The notes below the pieces were generated by a model. The model was not told where the DNA came from, did not search any database, and was given only the letters and a program-made list of their open reading frames with translations. This document shows positions 15,173 to 24,000 of a stretch of 26,140 bases of DNA, piece after piece. Positions within the stretch are counted from its first letter, which is position 1; each line of letters starts with the position of its first letter. Both the position numbers and the translations under genes were made by a program. Origin of the DNA: an uncultured Ruminococcus sp. (GTDB lineage: Bacteria > Bacillota > Clostridia > Oscillospirales > Ruminococcaceae); assembly GCA_900752785.1 (NCBI GenBank), contig CAADWP010000100.1, positions 1-26,140 on the forward strand. Direction: 5' to 3'.

Positions 15173-15484
15173 TTAAGCCTCCATTCCCCATAAATATATG
15201 GTGCATTCGTTTATGTCGAAAGGTACGGGTATCATTCCTCCGTCCTCATCTTCGGATTCAGTGTAACGTCTGGGTGGTATCTCTACCTGTGCCACATACT
15301 TGAATCCCGTCTCACAGCCGATAACAAGAAATCCCTGTTTATCGCTACATATGTCGATAGTAACCTTTTCGTCCATTTCTCTGTTCTTGAGGTTAATGGA
15401 AAGGTCCTCGTCACCAAAGGTTATCGACTTCTTGCTTGTTTCGTACTCAATGTGAGTACCCGGTGACATAATGATCTCTTTCAC
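15173..15484 (-). CDS. Small phage protein of unknown function
   Basis: A 103-residue beta-rich protein. The start is GTG 15484, since GGAGGAG is 8 nt upstream and the GTGA overlap couples it to the preceding stop. The first ATG would remove five residues. Segments KVTIDICSDKQGFLVIGCET and VAQVEIPPRRYTE suggest a small beta domain. It lies directly before the variable protein, so a role in mounting it on the tail is possible, but this is guesswork. Confidence 0.75.
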   Translation of the reverse strand: MKEIIMSPGTHIEYETSKKSITFGDEDLSINLKNREMDEKVTIDICSDKQGFLVIGCETGFKYVAQVEIPPRRYTESEDEDGGMIPVPFDINECTIYLWGMEA

Positions 15485-15651
15485 TTGTTCTTCTCCTCCA
15501 TTCGCTTAAGCTCCTCGTAGGCTTCTCTTGATCGAGCGGTTATAATCTCCACAGCCTCCCTTGAGGCTTTGTCATTTCCTGCTCCGAATGACTGTCTCAC
15601 TCTCTCTTCGTCCCTACGCCTCTCTTCGGATTTGATGATTACGTTAGCCAT
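15481..15651 (-). CDS. Short helical phage protein
   Basis: A 56-residue highly charged protein (MANVIIKSEERRRDEERVRQ to YEELKRMEEKNK). Its ATG overlaps the tail-fibre stop as TAATG, and its stop overlaps the next start as GTGA, so it is translationally locked between neighbours. GGGAGG precedes the start. XkdX-like small proteins occupy comparable places behind tail fibre genes in PBSX-type phages, but the sequence is not clearly XkdX. Confidence 0.7.
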   Translation of the reverse strand: MANVIIKSEERRRDEERVRQSFGAGNDKASREAVEIITARSREAYEELKRMEEKNK

Positions 15652-16286
15652 TATGTGCCTCCCTGTACATAGATTTTGAGTTCAACAGACGTTGCGCTGC
15701 CTGTGTAGCCGATCTTGAAGCCGTTAAGAAGTTTGTCCGAAATAACAATATCTCCTACGCAACCGCCCGTGTAGCTGACTATCTCCGCCGTGACGGTGTA
15801 ATCTTTGGTGTAGCGTAGGTTTGCTCCACTGAGAGCTATTGTCTTGGTGCTGTTGTTAAATGGGTACTTCTGGGAGTTGGTGCAAGTGGTTGTAAGTACA
15901 ACTAACTTCTGAGCCTCTGCTCCGTCTATGGCTTTTTTTGCCGCTGTAATCGCTTCGAGACCTAATACTTCTACAAGATGTATCTGTCTGTCGATTTCCG
16001 GGAACTTGTCATTATCCAACTCCGAAATAAGTTCTCCGAGCTGCGTTTTGCTGTCTCCTGATTCTTTCAACACCATTCTGAGGAAATTGGCAAATTCAAT
16101 CGCTGCTGTATAGCCTGCAAGAATACCGCTCTCCATGTTGTTGAAGTGGGCGGCACTCATGTTTGTACCCTGCTGTACTACCGTTCCTGCCGGGAGCATG
16201 GTGTAGGTCCCGTCGTGGTTGTCGGTGAGCTTCACAAGGTTAGGCGGACTTACTGCGTGATCTAACCAAGATGTTATTCCATACAT
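15651..16286 (-). CDS. Phage tail fibre-type protein
   Basis: A 211-residue protein with AAAGGAGG before ATG 16286. The N-terminus MYGITSWLDHAVSPPNLVKL then DGTYTMLPAGTVVQQGTNMS is typical of short tail fibre proteins that follow the baseplate genes in Bacillota myoviruses. The next part holds AAHFNNMESGI, a helical stretch, and a beta-rich C-terminus (TVTAEIVSYTGGCVGDIVIS). The C-terminus is short, so the host-binding function may lie in the variable protein downstream. Confidence 0.8.
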   Translation of the reverse strand: MYGITSWLDHAVSPPNLVKLTDNHDGTYTMLPAGTVVQQGTNMSAAHFNNMESGILAGYTAAIEFANFLRMVLKESGDSKTQLGELISELDNDKFPEIDRQIHLVEVLGLEAITAAKKAIDGAEAQKLVVLTTTCTNSQKYPFNNSTKTIALSGANLRYTKDYTVTAEIVSYTGGCVGDIVISDKLLNGFKIGYTGSATSVELKIYVQGGT

Positions 16287-16308
16287 TTTTCATCACCTCC
16301 TTTCGTTG

Positions 16309-16617
16309 CTATCCCGTGATCTCATATATCGGGAATTCCCATACGGTAATAACTCCCTGAGTGGCAAGTTTTGTTATATTCTCTGTAAGCTGTCCTGCTA
16401 CATCTCCTGCCGTGTCGATAAGACGTATCGCCTTTATCGTCATAGCCGTGTCGTCTGTTGTGGTGCATTTGAGCTGTATCTTATTGCCACTTATCTTTTT
16501 TTCCGTTATGGCTGCGTCGTACCATGTGCCATTGTTGCTCTGGTACTGGATTTTCTGAATGCGCCTCAGCCAATCGGTGCGTATCTTGTTAAGAAACGTT
16601 TCTTTCCAGAATGCCAT
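16309..16617 (-). CDS. Small phage tail/baseplate protein
   Basis: A 102-residue protein starting MAFWKETFLNKIRTDWLRRI, with AAGGAGG before ATG 16617. The body is beta-rich (KIQYQSNNGTWYDAAITEKK, TMTIKAIRLIDTAGDV) and ends in VITVWEFPIYEI. Similar small proteins occur between DUF2313 and tail fibre genes in contractile-tail phages of gut Bacillota. The function is unknown. Confidence 0.75.
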   Translation of the reverse strand: MAFWKETFLNKIRTDWLRRIQKIQYQSNNGTWYDAAITEKKISGNKIQLKCTTTDDTAMTIKAIRLIDTAGDVAGQLTENITKLATQGVITVWEFPIYEITG

Positions 16618-16629
16618 TGATAACCCTCC

Positions 16630-17307
16630 TTATCCTGCAAATCTTGTTCCGCAAATCGGGTATATTACCTCTCCTGCGGACATAACGCTGTTTGTAGCAG
16701 CGTCAATTTGGTGAATCTGTCCAAACAATACCGGCTCAGGTTTCGTGCCGCACAAATCGTAGGCATACAAGTAGCTCTTAGCGTTCTTTGAAACACCTAT
16801 TGGGAAACTGTATATAACAGCCGATTCGTGTTCTATATGTGCAGGAATACGTTTCTCAATGAGGGTGAGAATGTCGCTCATGTAGAGCGTTCTTTCGTCG
16901 CCTCTGTTGAATTCTATATTGAGCTTGTTGTTTCCTGCCTCATCGAAAGGCTCAAAAGTGACCGATACAGAAGCTCCTGTGTAGGCGGCTATCATTTCGC
17001 TTATCATGCTTGCAGAAACTTTTCCGTTGCCAACAAAGAACGATTTTACAAGCCTGCGCCGCTCTTCCAAGCTCCTCTGTTTGTATAGTCCCAAGAATAA
17101 AAATTCTTCGAGCTTTCTTATTGTTGTTTCGTCCGCTGTATCAATAAAGCAATCGTTGAATACCTGCTCAATGTTATCTTCGAGGTCGTCTGCAAGTTCG
17201 CCCTGTGTTTCAAGGATAGCTCTCATTTCGAGAACGTCCCTGTAATACTTAGGATAGTAAGTAATAAGCTCCTCATAATTGTTCTCGAAATACTTATTGT
17301 AGAACAT
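16630..17307 (-). CDS. Baseplate protein, DUF2313/YmfQ (Mu gp48-like)
   Basis: A 225-residue protein. The N-terminal helical part (YYPKYYRDVLEMRAILETQG, FIDTADETTIRKLEEFLFL) and the RRRLVKSFFVGNGKVSASMI segment followed by VSVTFEPFDE are those of the YmfQ/gp48 family, a baseplate wedge component next to gp47. It overlaps the baseplate J gene by 14 nt, the usual order. GAGGTGG precedes the start. Confidence 0.9.
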   Translation of the reverse strand: MFYNKYFENNYEELITYYPKYYRDVLEMRAILETQGELADDLEDNIEQVFNDCFIDTADETTIRKLEEFLFLGLYKQRSLEERRRLVKSFFVGNGKVSASMISEMIAAYTGASVSVTFEPFDEAGNNKLNIEFNRGDERTLYMSDILTLIEKRIPAHIEHESAVIYSFPIGVSKNAKSYLYAYDLCGTKPEPVLFGQIHQIDAATNSVMSAGEVIYPICGTRFAG

Positions 17308-18409
17308 TTATATCCACCTCGCCTATAATCGGGACGTTATCTTCTCCCGGCTCAATGTTTTCGGTATCTCCGTTGATCTTGAGTTCAGAATAGTCAAGAA
17401 TCTGAGGTAAGCTCGAAATAATCGCTCCGACAGCCGATAGTCGGACTATGATGTCCGTTGTGTCTGTGGTGTTCATTACAAGGTCTTTGAGGTACTCCCG
17501 GAGAGCTTCTGTTGCTGCCTCTATAGTTCCGTCTCTTGTTGTTCCTGCTATCAGCTCCGCATTGAATTCAACGTTTATTGTAGTTTCTCCTGCGGCAACT
17601 GCTGTGAAGTGCGCTCCAAGGTTTGCTACGCCCTCTCCGAGACCGTCTCCGACGGTGTATGTAACTCCGTCAACTTCTGCCGTATATCCTTTTGTAGCCG
17701 GGTCTACATACTCCTGTACTCTTTCTACGAGAGCCTCAGAGCAAGGCAATCCGATAGGATTTATAAGCACTGCCTTTACCGTGTTCGGTCCGTTCCATAA
17801 AGGCGTTATCCTCGCACGTCCTACGCCCTCGTAGCTCTCGCACCATGTTTTATAGTGCTGTTTGTTTCCGTTCTCCGTCGGTGACGCTATCTTCTCCCTG
17901 AGCCTCAACCGCAAGCTATCGTCGGTTTCTATGTCAGTGCCATATTCGAGTATTGTGCCAAATGTCGCCGCCTCAAGCCCCTGTATGTTGTTTACAGGAA
18001 TCGCAGGCGTTCCGGCTGTTATGTTGTTTCCAACAGTTCCCGGCGTTTCCGCTTCGAGGTAAGGGATTTGACTATCTGTCTCTTTCAACACGAAATACAT
18101 TCCGTTAGTGAAAAAACGCTCTCCGTTATCTGGTGTAAGCCCTGTAAACGTAACATTATACTGTGTACTTGTTGCTGATCTTCTTGATACGCCATATTCC
18201 GAGGCTTTTGTGTCGAGGTATTCGCCTGTAGCTGTATCAAGCTGCGTAAGCGAAAAAACGAGGTCAAGGTCGGTGTATAATTTTGCTACTTTTATCAGTA
18301 TTCCTGATACTGCGTCATAAAATATACTGCCCTGTCTTGTGTCAACTCCCTCCGGGGCGTTGTCGAGTACGTCGCTGAGAAGTTGTTCGTAAGTATAGTT
18401 CTCAAACAT
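17294..18409 (-). CDS. Baseplate J-like protein (XkdT / gp47 family)
   Basis: A 371-residue protein. ATG 18409 is preferred over an upstream TTG because AGGAGG lies 9 nt before it. The N-terminus has APEGVDTRQGSIFYDAVSGI, the centre EYLDTKASEYGVSRR and GTPAIPVNNIQGLE, then TDDSLRLRLREKIASP and GVGRARITPLWNG, all hallmarks of baseplate assembly protein J. It forms the outer baseplate of contractile tails. The overlap of 8 nt with the preceding DUF2634 gene supports coupling. Confidence 0.93.
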   Translation of the reverse strand: MFENYTYEQLLSDVLDNAPEGVDTRQGSIFYDAVSGILIKVAKLYTDLDLVFSLTQLDTATGEYLDTKASEYGVSRRSATSTQYNVTFTGLTPDNGERFFTNGMYFVLKETDSQIPYLEAETPGTVGNNITAGTPAIPVNNIQGLEAATFGTILEYGTDIETDDSLRLRLREKIASPTENGNKQHYKTWCESYEGVGRARITPLWNGPNTVKAVLINPIGLPCSEALVERVQEYVDPATKGYTAEVDGVTYTVGDGLGEGVANLGAHFTAVAAGETTINVEFNAELIAGTTRDGTIEAATEALREYLKDLVMNTTDTTDIIVRLSAVGAIISSLPQILDYSELKINGDTENIEPGEDNVPIIGEVDINVLQ

Positions 18410-18818
18410 CTGCAATCACCTCCTCTATGGTGGTCTCTCCGAATATGGTGTCTGCTTTGAACGAAATGTAAGCACAATCGTCTTTGAAATCAACGGTAAA
18501 GTCGTAAACACGAATTATTCTTGTATCGGGTTTTAGTGCGTCTATTACAAATCCCTCTATTGCAGTTTCCACATATTCTTCTGTAGCGTCGTTTGTGATT
18601 ATAGCGTCCTCGATCTCACTTCCATACTGATTATCGTATATCAAGCACTTGAATCTCGGCGTTATAATCGCTTTCCTTATGGCTTGATTAACAGCTTGAA
18701 GTCCGTCAACCATGCCCGATATTCTGCCTCTGTCAAGGTCAAGGCTGTAAGTTAAGGACGGTGCTTCCTTTTTCTCTTCAACCTCTGCAACAGGTAATGG
18801 TATGTAAACTTCTGCCAT
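18402..18818 (-). CDS. Baseplate protein XkdS, DUF2634 (gp25-like)
   Basis: A 138-residue protein. TYSLDLDRGRISGMVDGLQA, AVNQAIRKAIITPRFKCLIY and DNQYGSEIEDAI are the family's conserved N-terminal part, resembling gp25-type wedge proteins. The C-terminus IRVYDFTVDFKDDCAYISF completes it. It starts 1 nt after the upstream gene and lies between XkdR and baseplate J as in PBSX. Confidence 0.92.
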   Translation of the reverse strand: MAEVYIPLPVAEVEEKKEAPSLTYSLDLDRGRISGMVDGLQAVNQAIRKAIITPRFKCLIYDNQYGSEIEDAIITNDATEEYVETAIEGFVIDALKPDTRIIRVYDFTVDFKDDCAYISFKADTIFGETTIEEVIADV

Positions 18819-18819
18819 T

Positions 18820-19137
18820 TTAAATCCTGTCTAAAACGTAGTATTTTTTTCCACTTTGGAGCGAGAGTATATGAACTCTTTCTCCAACAGCTAACGCATT
18901 CTGCACCGTTATTGTTGCGTTTCGCTGCCCTGAGCTGTCCGAAATAACAACGTTTTCCGTATGATCTTTCAAATGGTGAGGGATAACAAGCGACAACTTA
19001 CTTAGAACGAGCTTGCTGTCGTTGGCTATCTGAACGGAGAGGGGATTTGTGCTTATGACCGTTCCTTGAAGCAGTTCAATTTCTTTAGGTATCATACCTT
19101 GAATCAGCTCCTTGAGGCTTGTTTCCTTATTTGCCAT
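18820..19137 (-). CDS. Baseplate protein XkdR, DUF2577
   Basis: A 105-residue protein with TAGGAGG before ATG 19137. The features are an N-terminal LKELIQGMIPKEIELLQGTV, then a beta-barrel-like region including SVQIANDSKLVLSKLSLVIP and a final GERVHILSLQSGKKYYVLDR. The length and place between XkdQ and XkdS match DUF2577, a small baseplate hub-associated protein. Confidence 0.88.
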   Translation of the reverse strand: MANKETSLKELIQGMIPKEIELLQGTVISTNPLSVQIANDSKLVLSKLSLVIPHHLKDHTENVVISDSSGQRNATITVQNALAVGERVHILSLQSGKKYYVLDRI

Positions 19138-19147
19138 TGAATCCCTC

Positions 19148-20368
19148 CTAACTGAATGTACCGTCGTCTACCCAACCGTAAACACGGCTTTGGTTGTCTG
19201 TATGTATCAAGTGCCACGGGTGCTTTGCTCCGGGCGCATGAGCTGTTATCTTTGCTGGTCCTGCCGCACAAGCAGTTCCTGTTGGTGAATCTGCGGAACT
19301 GCTGACATAATGGTAGCCGCCGTTAAACTGGACAATATCTCCGATGTTTCCGCTTGATGTCGTTCCACCTGTCGTACCGTCGTCTTTACCTATATCGCTT
19401 GCATAATTCAGCTTTATTGATAAGCGGTGAGAATTGCCTTTGTAGGTGTGAGTATCTTCATCAACATAGAACGTCCGAGACAAATCTAAGTGGGGTATTA
19501 CTATAAATACGCCAATTCCTGATATAACGTCTGGTTTTCCTAATACCTCAAGCTGTAACGTCTTTTTCGGCAGGCTTTTTTCGTCAAGCATAGAATTTGC
19601 AAGCTCTTGTATTTGAGCCTCATTCAATGTTTCGTCAGGCTTATCAACGTCTTGAAATACTCCTATCTTGCTTTCGAGTTTCGAGTTTCGGCTCTCAGCA
19701 ATCACAGTGTTTTCATCTGATAGCATTTTTATCCTTGTCTTGATGTCCTCTATGCTCCTGCTGTAGGTGTAAGATATGATGTTCTGTCCTGTTTCAAATA
19801 CCCATTGCAGAATATTCTTCCTCCGGGTTATCAAGTTCAGTTTTCCCTTGCTTGAAATGACATAATGTCTTACCCCCGTGTTATCATAATCAAGGCTTAA
19901 TGCGTCCGCTATTACATCGAATGCTGTAGTTTTGCTCTTTGTAAGCTCAGGTATTCTATAGCCGCATTTGTCAACTGTTCCAATAGGCAAGCCGAAACGG
20001 TTGCAAACATCAAGAAATATTTCATCTGCTGTCTTGTTGGTATAAGTGAATGTGTCTTTGTTGTTGGAGAGGTATATTCCGTTGTCGTAAGCGGTGAATG
20101 ATAGTGTTTTTTTCTGCGTCTGTGAGGTACTCATTATAAGCCCTCTGAATAGCTCTTCACCGTCCTCGTAAAATATACACTGATGTCCCTCTTCAATGTC
20201 TATACCGGCTCTGGCGTGTTTGTATCCGTCGTCGTCGATAATCTTTGCTGTTACACTTCGAGCTGCGCTGCCTTTCCTACCTTTCCACTTGATCTCGTTC
20301 ACAAGGTTTGTTATATCTATGCCCTCTGTTTTTGATTTGTAGATATGTAACATAATTCCCTTTTCCAT
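19148..20368 (-). CDS. Baseplate hub XkdQ-like, with extra C-terminal domain
   Basis: A 406-residue protein. Residues 1-335 are the gpD/XkdQ-type hub (DITNLVNEIKWKGRKGSAAR, NKTADEIFLDVCNRFGLPIG, VIADALSLDY, RTFYVDEDTHTYKGNSHRLS). A Gly/Thr/Ser linker (TTGGTTSSG) joins a 60-residue extension beginning GDIVQFNGGYHYVSSS and ending VYGWVDDGTF, a small SH3-like fold that may bind peptidoglycan. PBSX XkdQ does not normally carry this extension to my knowledge. AAGGAGG precedes ATG 20368. Confidence 0.9.
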   Translation of the reverse strand: MEKGIMLHIYKSKTEGIDITNLVNEIKWKGRKGSAARSVTAKIIDDDGYKHARAGIDIEEGHQCIFYEDGEELFRGLIMSTSQTQKKTLSFTAYDNGIYLSNNKDTFTYTNKTADEIFLDVCNRFGLPIGTVDKCGYRIPELTKSKTTAFDVIADALSLDYDNTGVRHYVISSKGKLNLITRRKNILQWVFETGQNIISYTYSRSIEDIKTRIKMLSDENTVIAESRNSKLESKIGVFQDVDKPDETLNEAQIQELANSMLDEKSLPKKTLQLEVLGKPDVISGIGVFIVIPHLDLSRTFYVDEDTHTYKGNSHRLSIKLNYASDIGKDDGTTGGTTSSGNIGDIVQFNGGYHYVSSSADSPTGTACAAGPAKITAHAPGAKHPWHLIHTDNQSRVYGWVDDGTFS

Positions 20369-20380
20369 ACCTGCTCCTCC

Positions 20381-21046
20381 TTAGTCTGGGATAGTCAAAA
20401 CCTGTCCGGGGTAAATCAAGTTTGGATTGCCGCTGCCTATGGTTTGCTTATTTGCCTCCCATATTTTTGTGTACTTTGCTCCGTCTCCGTAGAACTTTTT
20501 AGCGATATTCCACAAACAATCTCCGCTTACAACTGTATACGTTTTGGGCTGAACGGTGTTGTCAACTCTCTGAGCCGTATCTTTAACTGACGCTTTCTGA
20601 GTTGAAATGTCAACTTTGATCTGTCTTACAGTAATTTCCCTGTATTCTTTCAAGGATAAGCTGTATTCGTATGTGCCTACATCTCCGCCTTTTTCTGAAT
20701 ACTTGAATTCCTCTATTGAGCAGAACATATCAATTCCACATTTCGTAACAATAAAGTGTACCGGCTTCTTGCTTTCCTGCCACGCCTCGATTTTCTTTAT
20801 TATCGTTAATGGAGTGGTGATCTTCTTGACTTTCGCTCCGGGGAAGTAAGCGGCAGGAAAAAAACTTGAAAAAGAAAACTGTACCGCTGATCGGTCTTGG
20901 AGAATGGTTATATCTCCAAGACCAGTTACGGTTACTTTGTCGTTATTCGTGCCTCGCTTGACGGTTATTGTCTCAGGATTTACAGGGAGCTGAATCTTTT
21001 CTTTCTCTCCGTTTGCTGACAGCCAAAACTGATAATCAGAATTCAT
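20381..21046 (-). CDS. XkdP-like LysM tail protein
   Basis: A 221-residue protein. The N-terminal 150 residues ([40 protein letters not shown]) form the phage LysM-associated tail domain. Residues 168-221 form a LysM module ([20 protein letters not shown] to GQVLTIPD), which binds N-acetylglucosamine in peptidoglycan. It acts at the tail tip hub, between tape measure and XkdQ. The start overlaps the end of the tape-measure gene by 11 nt. Confidence 0.92.
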   Translation of the reverse strand: MNSDYQFWLSANGEKEKIQLPVNPETITVKRGTNNDKVTVTGLGDITILQDRSAVQFSFSSFFPAAYFPGAKVKKITTPLTIIKKIEAWQESKKPVHFIVTKCGIDMFCSIEEFKYSEKGGDVGTYEYSLSLKEYREITVRQIKVDISTQKASVKDTAQRVDNTVQPKTYTVVSGDCLWNIAKKFYGDGAKYTKIWEANKQTIGSGNPNLIYPGQVLTIPD

Positions 21047-24000
21047 AAGACAACTCTCCCTCCTCGTATATTTCGGTCTGAATAATGTTCATGAGTACCG
21101 GCTTTATATTGTCCTCAATCAGCTCAAGCACCTTTTCTTCATCTACACCGTCGGAGATGTCAATACTGCCGCTTCCTGCTATTTCGAGGACGATACGTTT
21201 TACGCTTTCAGTTCCTGTCTCTACGTCAGCGTTTGTATCTCTGCCTGCTCCGTCGTCCTTACGGTCTACACCTCTTTCTGCAATTATCCTGTTATCGTTA
21301 TCTTGTTCTGGTATCTCAGGAATGCTTATAGTGTACTCCGCTTCTCTGTCCTCCGGTACGGCGAATGTGTATGCTGTTTCGTCGCTTGCTTCAACAGCGC
21401 TCAGATTGCCTTTGAGTGCCTTTTCAATCATTGCGGATATAATTCCCATGAAAGGAATAAACACGCTCTCAGTCCTATCCTCGAACGTCTGAGGGGTATT
21501 CTCCGTGTTGATGTAAGAGCTTTCAAAGTTCCTTATGCTGTCTCCGTAAGCTGTGGTATCACCATATACTCTGTTATCGTCGTTCTGGTAAGCTGTCGAA
21601 GTTCCCCGGTTGTCAATGTATTCAGCGCCGCCGTAGGTGTTAGCCGTGTCGTAGTATGCCTGTCTGCTGATGTTGTTCGTGCTTTCTGCTGTTTCGTAAG
21701 CCTGATTATCGTTTGCTATGCTCTGTTCCATTCTTTCAACATTGTTCTCGGAATTGTTGAAAGTATTTCCGTTTGTGAGGCTCTCCATATTCTGAATAGC
21801 CTGCTCCGTCTGGGTAGAGCTATTGCTGATCTCGTCACCAAGCGTTGTTAATGCATTCTCGTAGTGGTCGCTTTCTGCATTGCTGTTCCTGATAGCCTCA
21901 CTGAGGACGCTCATGCTATCGCTGTGGCTCTCTGCGTTGTTTGTCAGTGAAGTTGCCTTACTAAGATTTGAAACGCTTTCAAGGGCATTCTCGACGCTCT
22001 CAGAGGTATTGTTATAATTGCTAAGTGTGTGATCTGTTTGGTAGCTGTTACTTAAACTGCTTTTATACGATGTGCTTTCGTTTCTCTGTAAGCTGTTTTC
22101 GAGGCTGTTGAAAATGTTGCTTGCTATAGTTGAAGTGTTGTAACGCTGTTCGCTATCGCCTGAGTTATTCTCAGCAAAGTTCCTAACAACGTCTCCATAG
22201 TTGACCGTTTCGGAATATGCCTTATCGTTGGAGTTGCTTGTTTCCTCACTAACATTGCGAACTATGTCTCCATAATTCAGCTCATTGTCGATTGTATCGC
22301 CGTAGGAAGTGTCTGCGGACGCTGTGTAGCTCCTTTCGTTGTCGTAAGAGGTAACTGCATTATAACTGCTGTCGCCGCCTCTCACGTTCTCCTCATAGCT
22401 CCTAACAACGTCTCCATAGTTGACCGTTTCGGAATATGAACGGTCAATATTGTCTCCGTATGTTGTTTCTGCGTTGCTTACATTGGAAACTGCCTCTGTG
22501 TATTCGTTTTCAAGGCTGTTGCGAACAGCGTCTCCGTACTCTGTATTGTAATTGCGGATATTGCTTACGCTGTAGCTGTCTCCGTAGTTTACACTTTCAT
22601 CGAGGTTGGTTATATCGCTGTTTTGTCTGCTCATGCTCTTCTCAAGAGGCGTAAAGTCGTAAGGCTCTACCGCTTCATAAGCTCCTATCGCCTTGATAAT
22701 ACGGTCTGTTTCCTCCGTCGGGAATACATAGCTGTCCGGCTGTCCTACTATGAGTTCAGGTCCCTTTTCGCCTGCGATAAATGTATCTTCTGAGGAAGTT
22801 GTGCCGTTCTCGTATGCGTCAAACACATTAAGCTCAGGCGTTTCGGCACTGTTATTTGTGCCAATTTTTTTCTCCAATGCGGAAAATACGTCTAAGAATC
22901 CGGTCAATATGGTGATTATCCGCCCGTCGTCGTAGCTGCTTCCATTTTCAATTGTCGTGTAGCTGTTGTTGATCTCCGTTGTTTCCCTCTGGTCGAAGTT
23001 CTCGACGGCTCTGCTGTAATTGGAAGTTGTTGTATTAGTTGAAGTATTGCTGTATACAGTTGGTGTTTCAGTTTGTGTGTCCATTCCCTCAAGCGCTGAT
23101 ATGATCTTGTTTGTCTCTGAGGTCGGGAATACTGTGCTTCCTCCTTTTCCAACTACAAGCTCAGGTCCCTCTTCACCTGCGATAAACACATCATCAGCGT
23201 TTGTAGTACCGGTAGCGTTGTGCTGTACGCCGCTTGTTGACAAGCTCACATTGATTTTGGCGTTGGCAGATGATAAAGCTGAGGAAATCCAGTTCGCTAT
23301 ATACTGAGCTGTAGCTACAGCCTCCTGTCCGCTCGACTTTAACTGAGCGATGTATGCGTCCATTGTTCCTTTTGCCGCCGCACTTGCTTCGTCGCTGAGG
23401 TTTAAGCTGTCAATTGTAGAGTTTGCTTTTTGCAGAATAGCGTCCATTTCTGCGGCAAAATTGGTTTTCCAATCTGCTACAGAAGCGGCTATTTCGTCCT
23501 GTTTTGCATTTACTTCTGCTACAGTATTTCCAAGCTCTGTTACAGCGTCGGTATGACCGTTCTGAATCTCCGTAACCATGCTTTGAGCCAGTCCTGCCGC
23601 CTCTTCACTGCCGCTCTGGACGTAACTCATAAGAGCCTCATAGTTTTCCTGCGTGAGACCTAATGCCTCTGCCGATTGACCCTTGAGGAATTCTATATTT
23701 TCGCCGTATGTTGTCCAGTAATTAAGCTGCGTATCTAAGGCTGCCTGAGCATTGGCTACAGTAGAGCTAAGATAGGTTTCTGACGTTGTGGACGCTTGAT
23801 CGAATAGAGAGAATTGTCCTTGGAAACTTTCGAGCGCTGTATTGTAAGCCTCCTCGTAGGCTTCGCAAAGAGCTGTAATTTCTTCTCTTACGCTCTCGTA
23901 AGCGTAGGCAGCTGCCTCATTCCATTCAAGTTCCTGCTCTGTTAATTCTTGTTTTCTTTGTGAAACATCATCTAAACCATAGGCTATATCATCGAGAGTG

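Noticed and set aside
21303..21851. Long plus-strand frames opposite the tape measure, XkdQ and baseplate genes
   Set aside because: They are antisense shadows of strongly supported minus-strand genes and lack ribosome sites.
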